Positions 10,760 through 22,282 of a stretch of DNA of 64,000 bases are shown here, piece by piece. The notes beneath the pieces were generated by a model. It was not told where the DNA came from, did no database searches, and saw only the letters and a list, made by a program, of their open reading frames with translations. The stretch spans positions 58,101,741-58,165,740 of the forward strand of contig CM041465.1 in NCBI GenBank assembly GCA_023213395.1, given 5' to 3'. How positions within the stretch are numbered: position 1 is the stretch's first letter; each line of letters opens with the position of its first letter. The DNA comes from Cycas panzhihuaensis. Taxonomy: Eukaryota > Cycadophyta. Position numbers and translations under genes: made by a program.

Positions 10760-11620
10760 GACTTGGACTTGACAACGTCTTACAACAACATATTCGGCCA
10801 CATGAAGTACAACAGGTGATATCCCAGGCCCACGAAGGCATATTAGGTGGACATGCAAGTATAAAGAATACTAAAAGAAAATATTGACAACTGAATTTTG
10901 GTGGCCAACCTTATTTGAGGATGTAAAAGATTGGGTGAAAAAATGTGATCATTGTCAAAGGGTTGGGAAGCTAAAACCTAAGGATTTTAACCCTTTAAAC
11001 CCAATCCTTCCCCTAGCACCATTTGAATAATAGGGGCTAGATTTCGTTGGGCCTATAAAACTAGTGGCACGAAGGACACAAACAAGATATATCTTAGTCG
11101 CTACAAATTATGCAACTATGGGTGGAAGCTTGACCATTACGCAAAGCATATAGTCGAGGGCATTTCGCACAACTTATAAACAAGCAGCGGAATAGACACC
11201 ATTTAAATTAGTCTATGGAACTAAAACTACATTACCCATTGAATTCCAAATCCCAAGTCTGAGAATAGCACTAGCTTGCCAATTAGACAATACAAAATCT
11301 TTAAGAGAACACATATAGCAATTATTACAACTCAATGAGGATGGACAAAAAGCAAAGCGGTTATAAGAAATAGAGAAGGCAAGACAAAAAGCGTAGCACG
11401 ACCACCAGTTGAGAGCACCATAGTTTAAAGAAGGGGTTCAAGTTCTATTATATGACAGCAAAGTCCACACCCATCCGGGGAAATTGAAACTACGATGGTT
11501 AGACCCATATCAAGTCAAACACATCTATGATAATGGATTTGTACAATTACATGAAATAAATGGATACATGCTGCTCACACTAGTCAATGGCAACAAACTC
11601 AAAATCTATCACCATTAGAG
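10760..11620 (+). pseudogene. GYr: Tat-like gypsy integrase remnant
   Basis: Fragments in shifting frames match the GY6 integrase order: H-E-V-Q-Q-V-I-S-Q-A-H-E-G-I-L-G-G-H, then F-W-W-P-T-L, CDHCQRVGK zinc ligands, the HPILPLAPFE block and LDFVGPIKL. The middle of the core, including the second Asp and catalytic Glu, is deleted at about 11130. The sequence resumes at F-K-L-V-Y-G-T-K and ends with GVQVLLYDSKV and LKLRWLDPYQVKHIYDNG, the GPY/F C-terminus. It stops at about 11617. No upstream gag, protease or RT remains because TRX abuts it on the left. Confidence 0.8.
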
Positions 11621-12183
11621 TATTGTTCCAGTAGGAATCAATTGGATGTATATTATGGATTGATTGCAATTGCAGACAACCAAAGTTGTCATAGTACCAA
11701 ATTCAAGATTCTACACTAATACATAAACAACAACAAAATTCAAATATATGGAAACAAAAGACAACCATAACTCGAAAAATCATATATTTAGGCAAAATCA
11801 TGGATAAAAGACACTATAATTTGGTCATCTGTTCTAAGCAGATACATTATATGTTCCAAATCTGAAACGAGAATAAAACATATCAGTTAAAAAGAACCCA
11901 ACGAAACAAAATACATTATGTGTTCCATAAATGGAACGTGAATGGAATGTACCTAATAAAGGGATTAAACAGTTGGAATTCACATTGTGTTCCTAGGACC
12001 ATTATGTTGGAGGAGCGCACATAAGCAGGTGGTTCTAACAACCCAGATTTGGTAAATTATCAAGATTTGACAAGTGCCATGTCATCACCAAGGAAGAAAG
12101 AATAGCAAGGACGCATCCCACCCTAAGTCCAAGCTAGCAAATGCTAAGTAGGGATTCTATTCATGATATAAATTGTTCTATTT
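11621..12183 (+). other. GYr sequence after integrase
   Basis: Non-coding in all frames. It contains two variants of a motif acattatatgttcc / acattatgtgttcc (11845 and 11910), similar in layout to the acactatacgtacc motifs after the GY6 integrase (about 34868-34960). This supports a common origin. No LTR start could be set. Confidence 0.45.
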
Positions 12184-12675
12184 ATTGCTTCAGCCCAATA
12201 TGTATTAGGTACATTTTTTCCTTTCATCACACACCAAACCATTTCAATTATGATTTTGTTCATTCTTTCTAATACCCCATTTGACTATGGGGTGTTTAGT
12301 GAGTTGTCTATGAATACTATGCAATTTGCAAAAGCAGAAAAATTCATTCAAAACATACTCCCCTCCACCATCTGTTCTAAGAGTTTTGATCTTACAACCA
12401 CTTTTTAACTCTACCTGAGCTTTGAATTCTTTAAAAACATCTAATGCTTCTAACTTGCTATAAATAAAATAAACCCATGTTTTCCTTGTATAATCATCAA
12501 CAAAAGTGAGAAAATGTCTGCTTCCATTGATAGAATTTGGAGTAATTGGTCCACAAATATCGTGGTGGATTAGTTCTAATTTTTCTTGTGACCTCCATAT
12601 GCTTTCTTGAAATTGCAATGTGATGTTTTCCCAACATACGACTTTCACAAATAGATGAGTAAAATGAGATTTCAA
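12184..12675 (-). pseudogene. CO1 integrase core, truncated
   Basis: Copia integrase motifs on the minus strand: LELIHHDICGPI (first Asp), FLTFVDDYTRKTWVYF, FKAQVELKSGCKIKTLRTD and GGGEYV (second Asp). The segment that should hold the catalytic Glu and the NRT motif is frameshifted at about 12300 and just reaches N-E-Q-N-H-N before the element ends. The upstream zinc pair C-E-S-R-M-L-G-K-H-H is degraded. Confidence 0.88.
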
Positions 12676-12679
12676 GTAG

Positions 12680-13180
12680 ACCTTTCACCATATTCAACGC
12701 CTTTAACATCTCCAATCTATCATTTGCAATATGACCATACCTTAAATACCATATCTCATTATTTATGCTTTAAACAACCAAAGATTTTACAGGAAGAGGT
12801 TGAATAGGTGTAGAGACTAATTTATATAGATTACCAGTCTCTATTTCTTCAAGGAATACAATTCTATTTTGTTTCATATCACAAATGGAGCATGTCCCAT
12901 CTATATCAAAGATAACACAAAGTTTCTTTTTCCTCAATTGAGACACAGAAAGAAGGTTTCTTTTCAGGCCAAATACAAACAACATGTTTCCAATCTTTTT
13001 TATTTCATTATTAATTTTGATAACAATAGTTCTCTTTCCTTTGATATACAGAGGAAAACTATCACCAAGCTCTACTAATTTGCTAAGGCGATATGGGTGC
13101 AGATCTTCAAACCATTCTTTCCTCCCTGTCATGTGTTTTGATGCACCAAAGTCTATGAACCAATCTTTATTTTCTTGAAC
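12680..13180 (-). pseudogene. CO1 protease and GAG-pre-integrase
   Basis: The frame holds DWFIDFGASKHMTG (active-site D-F-G where D-S/T-G is usual) at about 13130-13170. It continues W-F-E-D-L, VELGDSFPLYIKGK, GNMLFVFGLKRNLLSVSQL and DIDGTCSICDMKQ to 12770. The L-R-Y-G-H-I-A-N-D-R-L block of GAG-pre-integrase follows after a frameshift to 12700. Asp-Phe-Gly instead of Asp-Ser-Gly probably inactivates it, though CON2 shows the same residue. Confidence 0.85.
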
Positions 13181-13336
13181 ATGAGATGTTAGGGCAATAA
13201 TGAATACAATTTCTTCATCGTCTTCATCTTTTGTGTTATTATAATTACCTTCAACCCATTTGCCTTTGTAAATATCTAATCACCTTTGGGGATAGTTATT
13301 TGCATAATGTCTGCTCCTCCCACAATAATAACAAGT

Positions 13337-13524
13337 TCATGAATCCATTGATCTATAGTTGCTTGCCAGATGTCCATATTTTCCACATTGATAGCGAGTA
13401 TGTGTATCTGGTGACCTTCCTCTTAGAAATCTGCCTCTGCTTTCTGATCCACCTCTAAAATTTGATTGACCTCTGGAAATGCTTCTAGGGTGTCCTCTTT
13501 CATCAATTCTTAGCCTAGAGATTA
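13337..13524 (-). pseudogene. CO1 gag C-terminal part
   Basis: Arg/Gly/Ser-rich RNA-binding tail (SRGQSNFRGGSESRGRF) followed by a decayed zinc knuckle, QCGKYGHLASNY, in which the first and last Cys are replaced. It is cut at 13524 by CON2; the rest of gag continues at 17422. Confidence 0.75.
13520..13524. repeat. Probable CON2 TSD, left copy (gatta)
   Basis: gatta here and aatga at 17422-17426 each differ by one base from gatga, the sequence that would keep the CO1 gag frame open across the site. Likely a decayed 5-bp TSD. Confidence 0.45.
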
Positions 13525-14032
13525 TGTTCAAATATAATGACCACTTCATGTACTCTTGTGTAAACTTAGTCACTTTACTTAGATAAAGTGTAATTATAAC
13601 TTACAGTATGATTTACTGTTGTAGTTCCTAGTTAAGGGTCATCGCCCCACTTTAGCCTCATAACTATCCAATGAGATGTATGTAATATGAGGCCCAATGA
13701 AGTGTGAGCATGTGAGGTCCAATCTACATCCACCATTTGTAATGTGATAGACATCAAGCCCTCTATAAATTAAGGCCATGTATATACTTATCAATAAGAC
13801 AAAGTTGCATATTTGGTGAGAGTCAAAACTCTACCAAGCTTTTGTATCGGTCATCAATTAATTTGATTTGGTTATTGTTTTGGGTTAGAGCCAATTTCTA
13901 ATCCTCCTTCAACATATTATGTTCATTTGAATGTGTTCATGATATATTTGCTGAATTTATGTTTGTTGGATAGAGAGAATAAAGATCTTGACATTTGTTT
14001 TCCAGGTGTTAGATCAATTATAATTTCTATCA
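13525..14032 (+). repeat. CON2 5' LTR
   Basis: 508 bp, TGTTCAAATATAATG to TTTCTATCA, closely matching 16914-17421. TATA-like box TATAAAT at 13764-13770. Confidence 0.92.
13764..13770 (+). promoter_or_regulatory. TATA-like box of CON2 LTR
   Basis: TATAAAT in ctctataaattaagg, conserved in the 3' LTR at about 17152-17158. Confidence 0.45.
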
Positions 14033-14048
14033 TTTGGTATCAGAGCAA
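14033..14048 (+). other. CON2 primer binding site
   Basis: ttggtatcagagcaag follows the LTR CA at once; it contains the full TGGTATCAGAGC Met-tRNA match. Confidence 0.85.
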
Positions 14049-15355
14049 GGGTATTTGGCAAACTTTTCTCCTGTCTGAATGCAGGGTTTGAAGGCATATA
14101 TTAAAGTACAAATGTTAAAATTGCCAAGAAGCAATGGCAAATTTGAGACAAAATGACTCGTTCTACAAATTTTTAATCATCACATTGCAGATTTTGGGGC
14201 AAAAAGGAAAAGATTACAATAAATTTAATTTTGGCTTGCTTTTTGTCACCAATTTTGAAGGCAGATTTGCTATCTCAACTTTAAACAGCCATAACTTCAA
14301 CTACAAGTATTCAAATGACCTCAAATGTTTTTTGGATTCTGTGCATTGTTTTTCTACTTTCAAATGGAAGTGGTTTCAGGTCAATCGAAAGTCTGAGTGA
14401 AAAGTTATTTGCATTTTGTCAAAGAGTACTATTGTAGTTCAAAAAAACTAGGAGTAAACCCTCCTTAAAAGAGTTAGAACTTTTGATATGGATATCAGAA
14501 TTCGGTTCCATCTAAACTGTTGGAATCGTAACTCAGAGGTCATTATTTTATGCATTTTTAAGCCATTGTTTATCAAATATTTGAAATTGAAGTTAATCCT
14601 TCCAATTTATAAGGATTTTTTATCATTTGAGAAGCATTTTCACTCGCTGTTAGCTAACAGTGTGTGGTGCTTTGTTGTAGCAAATGCTTTTCTTGTTCAA
14701 GAAATAATTATTTTTCAATGGCCCCTTCCTTATTGAGCACTCTAAACACTTACCTTGCACTTTCAATATTTATTTGCTACATCTTTTAATCAAGTCTCTT
14801 ACTTTAAAATCATTAAAAAATTCAATAGGACCACTTTAAAAAGGAAATTAAACTTGAAACATTAAATAAGATAATCTCTTAATTAAATTGATTCAAACTA
14901 CTAATCTTGCAAAGGGAACGATTAGGACCCCTGAAGCAACCACTCCCACACATGTGAGTTGCATTCACCTAAACAAGCAGGCTAAAGGGCAACTTGCTAT
15001 AAGGTGTATCAAGTGATGGATTGAAGTATAAACCCTTTCCTTTGGTGTTCGGAGACCAGGCTAGACCGGAAGGGGGTTAGTGCCTCAGTTTTAGCCCTTC
15101 GCTAGATCTATCATTTGGTATAAATCTGGCACAAGTGGATATACAATGTCAGGGGGGCGATCGAGCCTTCTATATTCACGTACCAAGGTATACCAAGCTT
15201 AATTTGCTCACATACTAACGTATATAGAGTCCATGAACTGTCATATTACCATTTGAAAGCAGGTTCCATTAGAGAGAATAACAACTAAGGGCTTCCTTGA
15301 AGACATTAAAATTTTCGCATTCTAGCTTAGTAGCTCACTAAGTAAATAGTTCACA
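14049..15355 (+). other. CON2 leader
   Basis: No convincing coding frame. Bases 14090-14310 are homologous to the TRG10 leader at about 54297-54515, although the LTRs of the two elements are unrelated. This suggests a retained cis-acting RNA signal. Confidence 0.55.
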
Positions 15356-16200
15356 ATGGCAGCAAAAATACTAATTTCAAACACTATTAAACTATCTGGG
15401 AGCAATAATTTTTTGGCTTGGAAGAAACAAGTCAAACATCTTTTGATCATGAATGAATTTTGATCTTATGTATCTAGAGACATAACCAAACCTGCTCCCA
15501 CACCTCACTCAACCAACCCAAACAATAAGATCCCTCCAAACCCTATTGCCCTTGCTGCTTTTAGAGCTAAAGATAATATAGCTCTATCCTTCCTTCACTT
15601 AGCTATGGAGGACAATGTGGATCAAAACATTGAGATAGCAGACACTTATCATAAAGCTTAGAACATTATATGTTCCCTTTATAAGTAGAAAGACGACTCC
15701 AGAGCAATTATGCTAAAGAGACGTTTGCGTGCTATACCCTTTGCTGGCTCCATTTCCTCACACATGATTGAAGTTAAGTCCATTAAGAACCATCTTATCA
15801 TTCTTGGAGCTCCTCCTTCCAATCTTGACCTGTTTTAAGTGTTGTAAATGTCCTTCCTACCATGTACAACAATTTTATCTCTTAATTATGCGATGAATTT
15901 ACTATCATAGACTTCAATACCCTAAAAGGTCTGCTACTGAAGGAAGAAGATATCCTGAACCATCAAGGAACAACATCTTCTTCTAACACTGCTCTTGCAT
16001 TCACAACTAGAAATCGAGGGAAGAATTAGTCTCAACAATAGCCACTTGCCTAGCAGTTTGGTTTTATGAATTTGAACCGACAACCATAATAAACCAAAAA
16101 TTAGTAAAAAAGACAGAATGTTACCTGCCTCTACTGTGACAAATTTGGACATGTTATCAATGAATAGAGAAAAAGGCAATACGATCTGTGACCCTTATAA
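15356..16200 (+). pseudogene. gag: CON2 gag remnant
   Basis: Begins at an ATG (15356) with MAAKILISNTIKLSGSNNFL and A-W-K-K-Q-V, the UBN2-type opening of copia gag. It is interrupted by a stop at codon 36 and several later stops. The Pro/Asn-rich loop (KPAPTPHSTNPNN) and the helical core A-L-A-A-F-R-A-K-D are readable. A zinc knuckle CLYCDKFGHVINE lies at about 16117-16158 with a stop where the last Cys should be. Confidence 0.75.
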
Positions 16201-16379
16201 ATTAATCTTGGACAACAAGGAGGCTTGAATCTATAACAGAATAGAGGCTGTAATCAAGGAAACAAACAACAAAAAGACCAAAATCAACCCAATAACCAAT
16301 CTTAGGGCCGCAATACAAATTTCCAGCAAGGAGGCCATGTGGCTGATACCTAGAACCCATTCTTTGTCGCTTTGTTTTC

Positions 16380-16800
16380 TCATCATTCAAACAACTCTTG
16401 GTTGATAGATTTTGGTGCTACTCATCATATGACAAGCACTGAAGAACTATTAAAAGACACCAAACTTGTTTAGATATAGATAGTAACATTTGGTAATGAT
16501 ATTACATATGATGTGGCCAAGATTGGAAAAGCTCCCATAGCCTTGAAAAATTCAAATATTGTTCATCATATTAACAATGTCCTATACGTACCTCGTATGA
16601 AACAAAACTTGCTCTCTATCAGTTAGATTGATAAGCAAAACTTTGATGTGCTCTTCAGCCAGGACGTCTGCACTATTTCAGATCACTCAAGTGGTCAGGT
16701 AGTGGCAACTAGACATGAGGACAATGGTCTTTACAAACTTGATGGTGTGCCACTTTTCTTTGCACATAATCAGAACTCAAGTGCCTCTATATAATCTACT
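16380..16800 (+). pseudogene. CON2 protease remnant
   Basis: WLIDFGATHHMTS at about 16400-16440 is the active-site region (Asp-Phe-Gly). It is followed by V-T-F-G-N-D, a decayed I-G-K-A-P, LYVPRMKQNLLSIS at 16590-16625 and D-N-G-L-Y-K-L-D-G at 16720. Frame interrupted by stops. Nothing of integrase follows. Confidence 0.75.
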
Positions 16801-16900
16801 TGTTGAAATATAGACTAAATCTTCTCACAGTAAAGAGCAACCTACTTGAAAATGTACCAAGGTTTTGAAACAACCTCAGCATCAAGATAAATGAAGTTGT

Positions 16901-16913
16901 TATTAAGGGAAGA
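16901..16913 (+). other. CON2 polypurine tract
   Basis: attaagggaaga just before the 3' LTR TG. Confidence 0.65.
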
Positions 16914-17421
16914 TGTTAGAATATGATAACCACTTCATGTATTCTTGTGTAAAGTTAATCACTTTAGTTACATAAAGCACAAGTGTAATTTAAGTTATGA
17001 CTTAATGTCGTACATCCTAGTTGAATGTCATCACCCCACTTTAGCCTCATAACTATCCAATGAGATGTATGTAATATAAGGCCCAATGAAATGTGAGCAT
17101 GTGAGGTCCAATCCACATCCACCATTTGTAATGTGATAGACATCGAGTCCTCTATAAATTAAGGCCATGTCTACACTCATCAATAAGACAAGGTTGCATA
17201 TTTAGTGAGAGTCGAAACTCTACCAAACTCCAGTATCAGTCATCAATTAATTTGATCTGGTTATTATTTTGGGTTAGAGCCAATTTCTAATCCCTCTTCA
17301 ACATATTATGTTCATCTGAATATGTTCATGATATATTTGATGAATATATGTTTGTTGGATATAGAGAATAAAGATCCTGACGTTTGTTTTCTAGGTGTTA
17401 GATTAATTCTAATTTCTGTCA
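16914..17421 (+). repeat. CON2 3' LTR
   Basis: 508 bp, TGTTAGAATATGATAACC to ATTTCTGTCA; same length as the 5' copy. Confidence 0.92.
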
Positions 17422-17430
17422 AATGAATGT

Positions 17431-18343
17431 TTCGTCTATTCTTGTCTCCTCTTCGTATCTTTTTAACCTATGTTCATGTTGTAGTAAATGTCCACAAAGA
17501 GTATCAAATGACATATTAAAGGCCTGTCCTCCAACAGTAAGGATATTAACCAGATTATCAAAGGTTTTTGGCAAACTTATTGAGGATTAGATGAACAAGT
17601 TTGGTATTAGAAACAGTTTCTTCAATTGAAGCTAAATTGTCTTTGATTTCGGTTACACTAGTGATGAAATAAAAAACAGACTGTCCCCCCTTCAAATGAC
17701 TTTGGTAAAGTTGGTCTCTTAGTAACACAATTTTTGCTTTATTTTTTTGGTTGAACAAGGCCTCTAAAATTTTCCACGCTTCTATGGAAGATTTTGCTTT
17801 ACTGGTATGATACAGTAGAGAGTCTTTTACAGAAAGCACAATTGCTCCATGTGCAATCATGTCTCTTTCTTCCTAACTTATAAGCTTAAGGGAATCTATA
17901 GGACCAGGTTGTTAAAATTTATAATTATAATTGCGCTTTGATACCAATTGACGAATAATCAGAATTGATCTAATTATGAGAAACAAGATCTAGAATCTCT
18001 TGTAAACAATACTCAAAGAACATCATGCACATATTAAATGAACAAAATATAAGGATCAAATTAATTGATGACTGCAATAATATTTTGATAAAGTTTCAAC
18101 TCATATCAATTGATCATTGCACATGGATAAGGATGTGGCTGTAATTTATAAAGGGCTCGATGTCTTACACGGTTACATTAAGTAAACCTCATCTTGTCTC
18201 TTTCTTCCCAACTTATAAGCTTAAGGGAATCTATAGGACTAGGCATTTTTTGTAACAAGTAACCCTTTCATTTTTATACTCCATGAATTGTAATTTTTTC
18301 TCGCTAATTTGTCTAAATCTCCTAGATAGAGAGTGGAACCCAT
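17431..18343 (-). pseudogene. gag: CO1 gag N-terminal and capsid part, with internal insertion
   Basis: The gag starts at an ATG at 18343: MGSTLYLGDLDKLARKNYNS then W-S-I-K-M, running to W-E-E-R-D near 18197. An insertion (17909-18194) flanked by a 49-bp repeat follows, and gag resumes with MIAHGAIVLSVKDSLLYH at 17860. Further blocks are IEAWKILEALFNQKNKAKIV, LRDQLYQSHLKGGQSV and L-I-L-N-K-F-A-K-N-L. After a stop at 17558 another frame carries L-K-R-Y-E-E-E to 17430, where CON2 interrupts. Typical copia gag layout. Confidence 0.8.
17860..18243. repeat. 49-bp direct repeats flanking an LTR-PBS fragment
   Basis: 17860-17908 and 18195-18243 are the same 49 bp of gag with two substitutions. Between them lies 286 bp that on the minus strand reads as LTR sequence ending in ttcgtca (LTR edge about 17958), then ttggtatcaaagcgc (a PBS), then about 40 bp. 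The LTR part resembles the CON2 LTR family, with both ends incomplete. Confidence 0.7.
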
Positions 18344-19012
18344 ATTTTTGAATTTAGAGATAAGAAAATCAGAAGAGGATCCTAATTAAGGGTTTAGATC
18401 GTATTGTCATACAACTGTACAGAAAAGTGCAGATGTACGAACAAAAATAAAAGTACTCTTGAAACAAAGATTTTTTCAATGCCTATCTGAATCTATGATT
18501 ATTTTTTCAATTGGACTTGTATTTTAGTCAAAAATTATCCCAAAAGCTTAAAAAAATCTAAGGCATAAAAATCAAATTTTACTCTTTTGTCCTTAAAATA
18601 TCAATGAAAGTCTACAAACTAGTACTTGATAGAAAGCTTAGGAGAAAACGAAGAAATTGAGACAAATACCAGACTCTAAAATTCAAAATTTTGAGAGAAA
18701 TCTGCTCAGAAAGCTCCAAACCCACAGGTCTAGTTTTTCTCGGATCCTAGCCTATAGAGGTAAATTTTGAAAATGCTACTTTGGAGAAAGTTGCTCAACT
18801 TGAAAAGACACCCACACTAGTAAAATTTCGTCTTGATCTAAGCACTCTGAAAATTTCACCGTACAATCCATATAATTCTATGCAACTCATCCGTCTGTAT
18901 TTTTTTCTTAGACAACAATCAATTTCCTTCAGAAATTTAAAGGCATAATCCGTTTTACAAACAGCCGCAAAGATGGACTTATTTCTCCTTCGAAAAACTG
19001 ACAAAACACACC

Positions 19013-19025
19013 TATTCTAATACCA
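19013..19025 (-). other. CO1 primer binding site
   Basis: Minus strand tggtattagaata next to the LTR CA; a variant of the Met-tRNA PBS. Confidence 0.65.
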
Positions 19026-19250
19026 TGTTAAAAATGAACTTACAAACAAGGAACTGATCTAGAGATGAAAGAAACAATTCTTCTTCATTGATTAAAGGAG
19101 TGGAGAACCTCTCATATATATACATTAAGATTACAATAGAGGGCCCATGCATGTCGGCCACTTGTCAACATAAAATAAAAGAGGGGTTTATCATACATGA
19201 CCCTCAGTAATAACTCAAGAGTTTCTATAGATAAAACATTAACTTTAATA
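19026..19250 (-). repeat. CO1 5' LTR
   Basis: Inner edge set by TG next to the PBS. The outer edge (19250) is inferred because the minus-strand start tattaaagttaatgtttta resembles the CO4/CO11 LTR start tgttagaagtaatgtttta. A TATA-like run (tatatatatgagag) reads on the minus strand at about 19113-19125. No second copy is in the window. Confidence 0.55.
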
Positions 19251-20960
19251 GGTCCTTAGCCTTCAAATGACATAAATGAGCCTTAATTTGTTCACTTTTA
19301 AACGAAACATCTTTCTTTTTACTTCATTCACCAAAAATAACATCATCATCATTTTGAAAGCCTTTGAAAATATCAAAATATCCAATTTTTTTCTAAAAAA
19401 TGTAATAAAATATATCTTTTATGAGGTTAAGAGCACTTTGATCAACTTTACCCATTAATATCTCTATCATATGTTGTCTGAAATATGCCTTGCAACCATA
19501 GTTTCGACCGTCTCAAAATTTTCTTTCCAATGCAATTGACAGCACCTGATTCTAATGTTCCAATGAAAAATTATGGTTGAGTGTGTCATAAAATTTACAT
19601 GATCCTTAACAAATTGGTGACGAATTTCAAAATAAAATTCAATTTGATTTATCATTTTTTATTTTACAAAAAGGATTAAATTTAGTTTAATCCAATTTGG
19701 AATCTACCCCTTAAATGATTAGCCCCAATCGTATGAGGGTTCCATATGACCACCTACTAACCCACTAGGCGGGCTTATAAACTTGAAAATTTATCCAATA
19801 TAATTTAATTTAACAAATAGTTTGTAATTCCTTTTATGTTTTCAAAAATTTCTAAGAAAAAAACTGTGTTTGATTTTCTCTTATTTCTTTGTGCGTGATC
19901 TTCTTCGAATGTATTGAGGACAAGCATGATTAATCGAATTTGCATCTTTCATTTGGCGTAGCACTTTTTCAACTGCGAGCGTTGATTCTGGATTTCATTG
20001 CGTTTGGGCAAGATGTGCAATAGGCTAGCGACATGCTCTACGTGCAAATTCTTCGAGGTTGTGCTTTGATTTCGTAGATCTTGCATAGAAGAGCAAAAGC
20101 AAAATTCTCCATGCGATGGACTCTATAGGTTTCACGTGGGCTTTTTCTTGAATATGCGTACGACTGGATATGCGCGTGACTCATGGCGTGATCTTCGTTT
20201 CTCCGACTTCTGTGTAATTGCAACATGTCTTCTCCATAGGATGTGGCTATGATGTGTGCAACTTGGTGTGGTAGCAGATGATTTTTGTGGCTGTGATCTC
20301 CTTTTCTCCAGGCAATTTTCATTATTTCTTTGGAAATGATAATGTGATGGCTGCGTATCTCTACGCATAGCATTCGTGGGCATGATATTTGTCTTTTATT
20401 ACAAGTTCACACTACTACATAGACATTCAAGGCATTGTCAGATAGGGTTTCATTAATCAAATGGTCTAACATCTATCTGTTACAGGTCAAAAACCAAAGT
20501 CAAAATAGGCTTGAACAAAGGAAACAGACCAAAACAATAACATGGTATATACACAAAACAGGGTTCATTTCCTCAAATGGAAAACATTACTTTATCACTT
20601 AATTTCAATTCAAATTCAGTACTATCCTTCAATATTTCAGCACATACATCAACAAATCAATGTGCCCTTATACATAGCGAATTCTACCATCAAAATCTTT
20701 ATGCAAAGCCTCATATATCATGCTCAAATCATGCTCCTTTAATAATGACACCTTCATTAATATCATTACATTTGACCATGCCCTTATTCAATGAACCATT
20801 CAATAATATTCCCTCAAACATTCTATGCCACCACAATATTCTCATTAAACCATCCATAATACCCTCAATATTATTATCAAACTATTTGTAACAATGCCCT
20901 CATACTCATGTATTTTGTTGCTTCAACAAATTAAAGTGCCACATCCATCAAATCATTTCC

Positions 20961-21101
20961 GCATACCTATTTCTTTGCTATCAAATACATGTTTCATACC
21001 TAATTTTTTGTTGTCATAAACACCTACCAAAGCATACCTGTTTATTTGTTGTCAAATACATGTTTCATGCCTAATTTTTTGTTGTCATAAACACCTATCA
21101 A
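20961..21101. repeat. Tandem duplication of about 71 bp
   Basis: Units 20961-21031 and 21032-21101 both run from gcatacct through tttttgttgtcataaacacct with a few changes. Confidence 0.75.
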
Positions 21102-21770
21102 CATGTTGCTCATCATATTGTATAAGTTTGTTGCCTGTTTGGTGTTACACTAATGGGATATTGGCTTCACTATGACAGTGAATCTCTATTATGAAATGTT
21201 CACAAATGCCTCCAGAATAGTTCAACTGTGACAATGAATCCTCAAGTAGGACTCTAGCAACTGCCTTCACAAATGAACTAACAAACTGTCTTGTTATTGC
21301 TAGTTGTGGAATTAGGTGAGATGACCAGTCTCACAAAATCTCGATCACTTTGTAGGGGGCCAGCCTATTTGGTGAAGCAACTAGCAATAGTTTCTTGTCT
21401 CCTCTTCATCACATCATTGGTGGATTCACTTTTGTACCTAGATGCTATGCATATATGGATCCAGCACGCTTAAATAAATGTCCACATAAATTTAATAACA
21501 TACCATCAGTAATGTTGTTTCACCTCCTATATGCAACTTTGTCTGTCATCTGTATGTGGCTCTTCACTCGTGTATATAGATCTCATCATCTTCATCTAAC
21601 CCTTGGATCTTGGTCACATGTCACTAGCGTTACTGGCATATTCAGATTTTTGACTTATCATTCACACCTCATAACTGGCTCTTGTACTGGCTCTATCACT
21701 GCTATACTGGCTTATCAATTTGACTCACATAGCTTTTCTTCCTACTGCACAAAATCTTTCAACTCACCAT

Positions 21771-21783
21771 GCCTCTAATACCA
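21771..21783 (-). other. LT3 primer binding site
   Basis: Minus strand tggtattagaggc directly after the LTR CA. Confidence 0.65.
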
Positions 21784-22282
21784 TGTTTGAAATGTAAATT
21801 TACTTTGACACCAAATTAGAATTTAGAGAATTTACATAACAAAATATAACATGAATATATAATGATAGAATTATCTCATCAGGATATGTACACACATAAA
21901 GGAATAAACATGAATGTAAAGTAAATAACAGATTAAGCATAGACCAATAAACATCACCATAAGAGAGAACAGATTTATACGTGGAAAACCCAATGTAAAA
22001 AAAACCATGGGAGAAGGTGGAGTTTGGAGCTCCTCTTTATGACATCAGAATAACACCCCCTTTCTCTCAAGTTCTCAAGTGATGTGTGTAGATATTTATA
22101 TCAATAGTCACCTCATGAGTAGCCTATAGTTTCTCTCAAGTTGTTACATCATCCAATAGTATATTTACATGGATAAATGTGCCTATCGCATATCTCAATA
22201 CATTTGGGGAGTGGGTTTGTGTACATATATACATCATTAATATTAAACATTACATATGTGAAGATGTCACATATTCCAACAA
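21784..22282 (-). repeat. LT3: LTR of a minus-strand element
   Basis: 499 bp; on the minus strand it begins TGTTGGAATATGTGAC and ends TTTCAAACA, followed by a PBS. No partner LTR was found in the window. The element to its left is truncated or unrecognisable. Confidence 0.75.

Larger units (their letters stand above)
13525..17421 (+). mobile_element. CON2: non-autonomous copia-like LTR element
   Basis: A 3.9-kb element with two 508-bp LTRs, a Met-tRNA PBS, a 1.3-kb leader, remnants of gag and protease, and a polypurine tract. Sequence passes from the end of protease and the pre-integrase start directly to the 3' LTR. Integrase, RT and RNase H are absent, so it would depend on a relative for mobility. 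It sits antisense in the CO1 gag. Confidence 0.88.
12184..19250 (-). mobile_element. CO1: truncated minus-strand copia, interrupted by CON2
   Basis: Read right to left: LTR (19026-19250), PBS, leader, gag (18343 to 17431, then 13524 to about 13340), protease, GAG-pre-integrase and integrase, breaking off at about 12184 inside the integrase core. RT, RNase H and the 3' LTR are missing. The gag also contains a separate 286-bp LTR-edge insertion flanked by a 49-bp duplication. Confidence 0.8.
19251..21783. other. Unassigned stretch, possibly LT3 interior
   Basis: No frame carries a motif I recognise. The longest minus frame (20038-20373) has no identifiable domain. The part left of 21783 could be the interior of a minus-strand element whose 5' LTR is LT3, because a PBS lies at 21771-21783, but no gag can be read. 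Confidence 0.4.

Noticed and set aside
14134-14400. Open frame in the CON2 leader
   Set aside because: The block is homologous to the TRG10 leader, where the frame is not kept; better explained as untranslated leader.
20038-20383. Two overlapping minus-strand frames, His/Arg-rich
   Set aside because: No recognisable domain and out of frame with each other; left as unassigned sequence.
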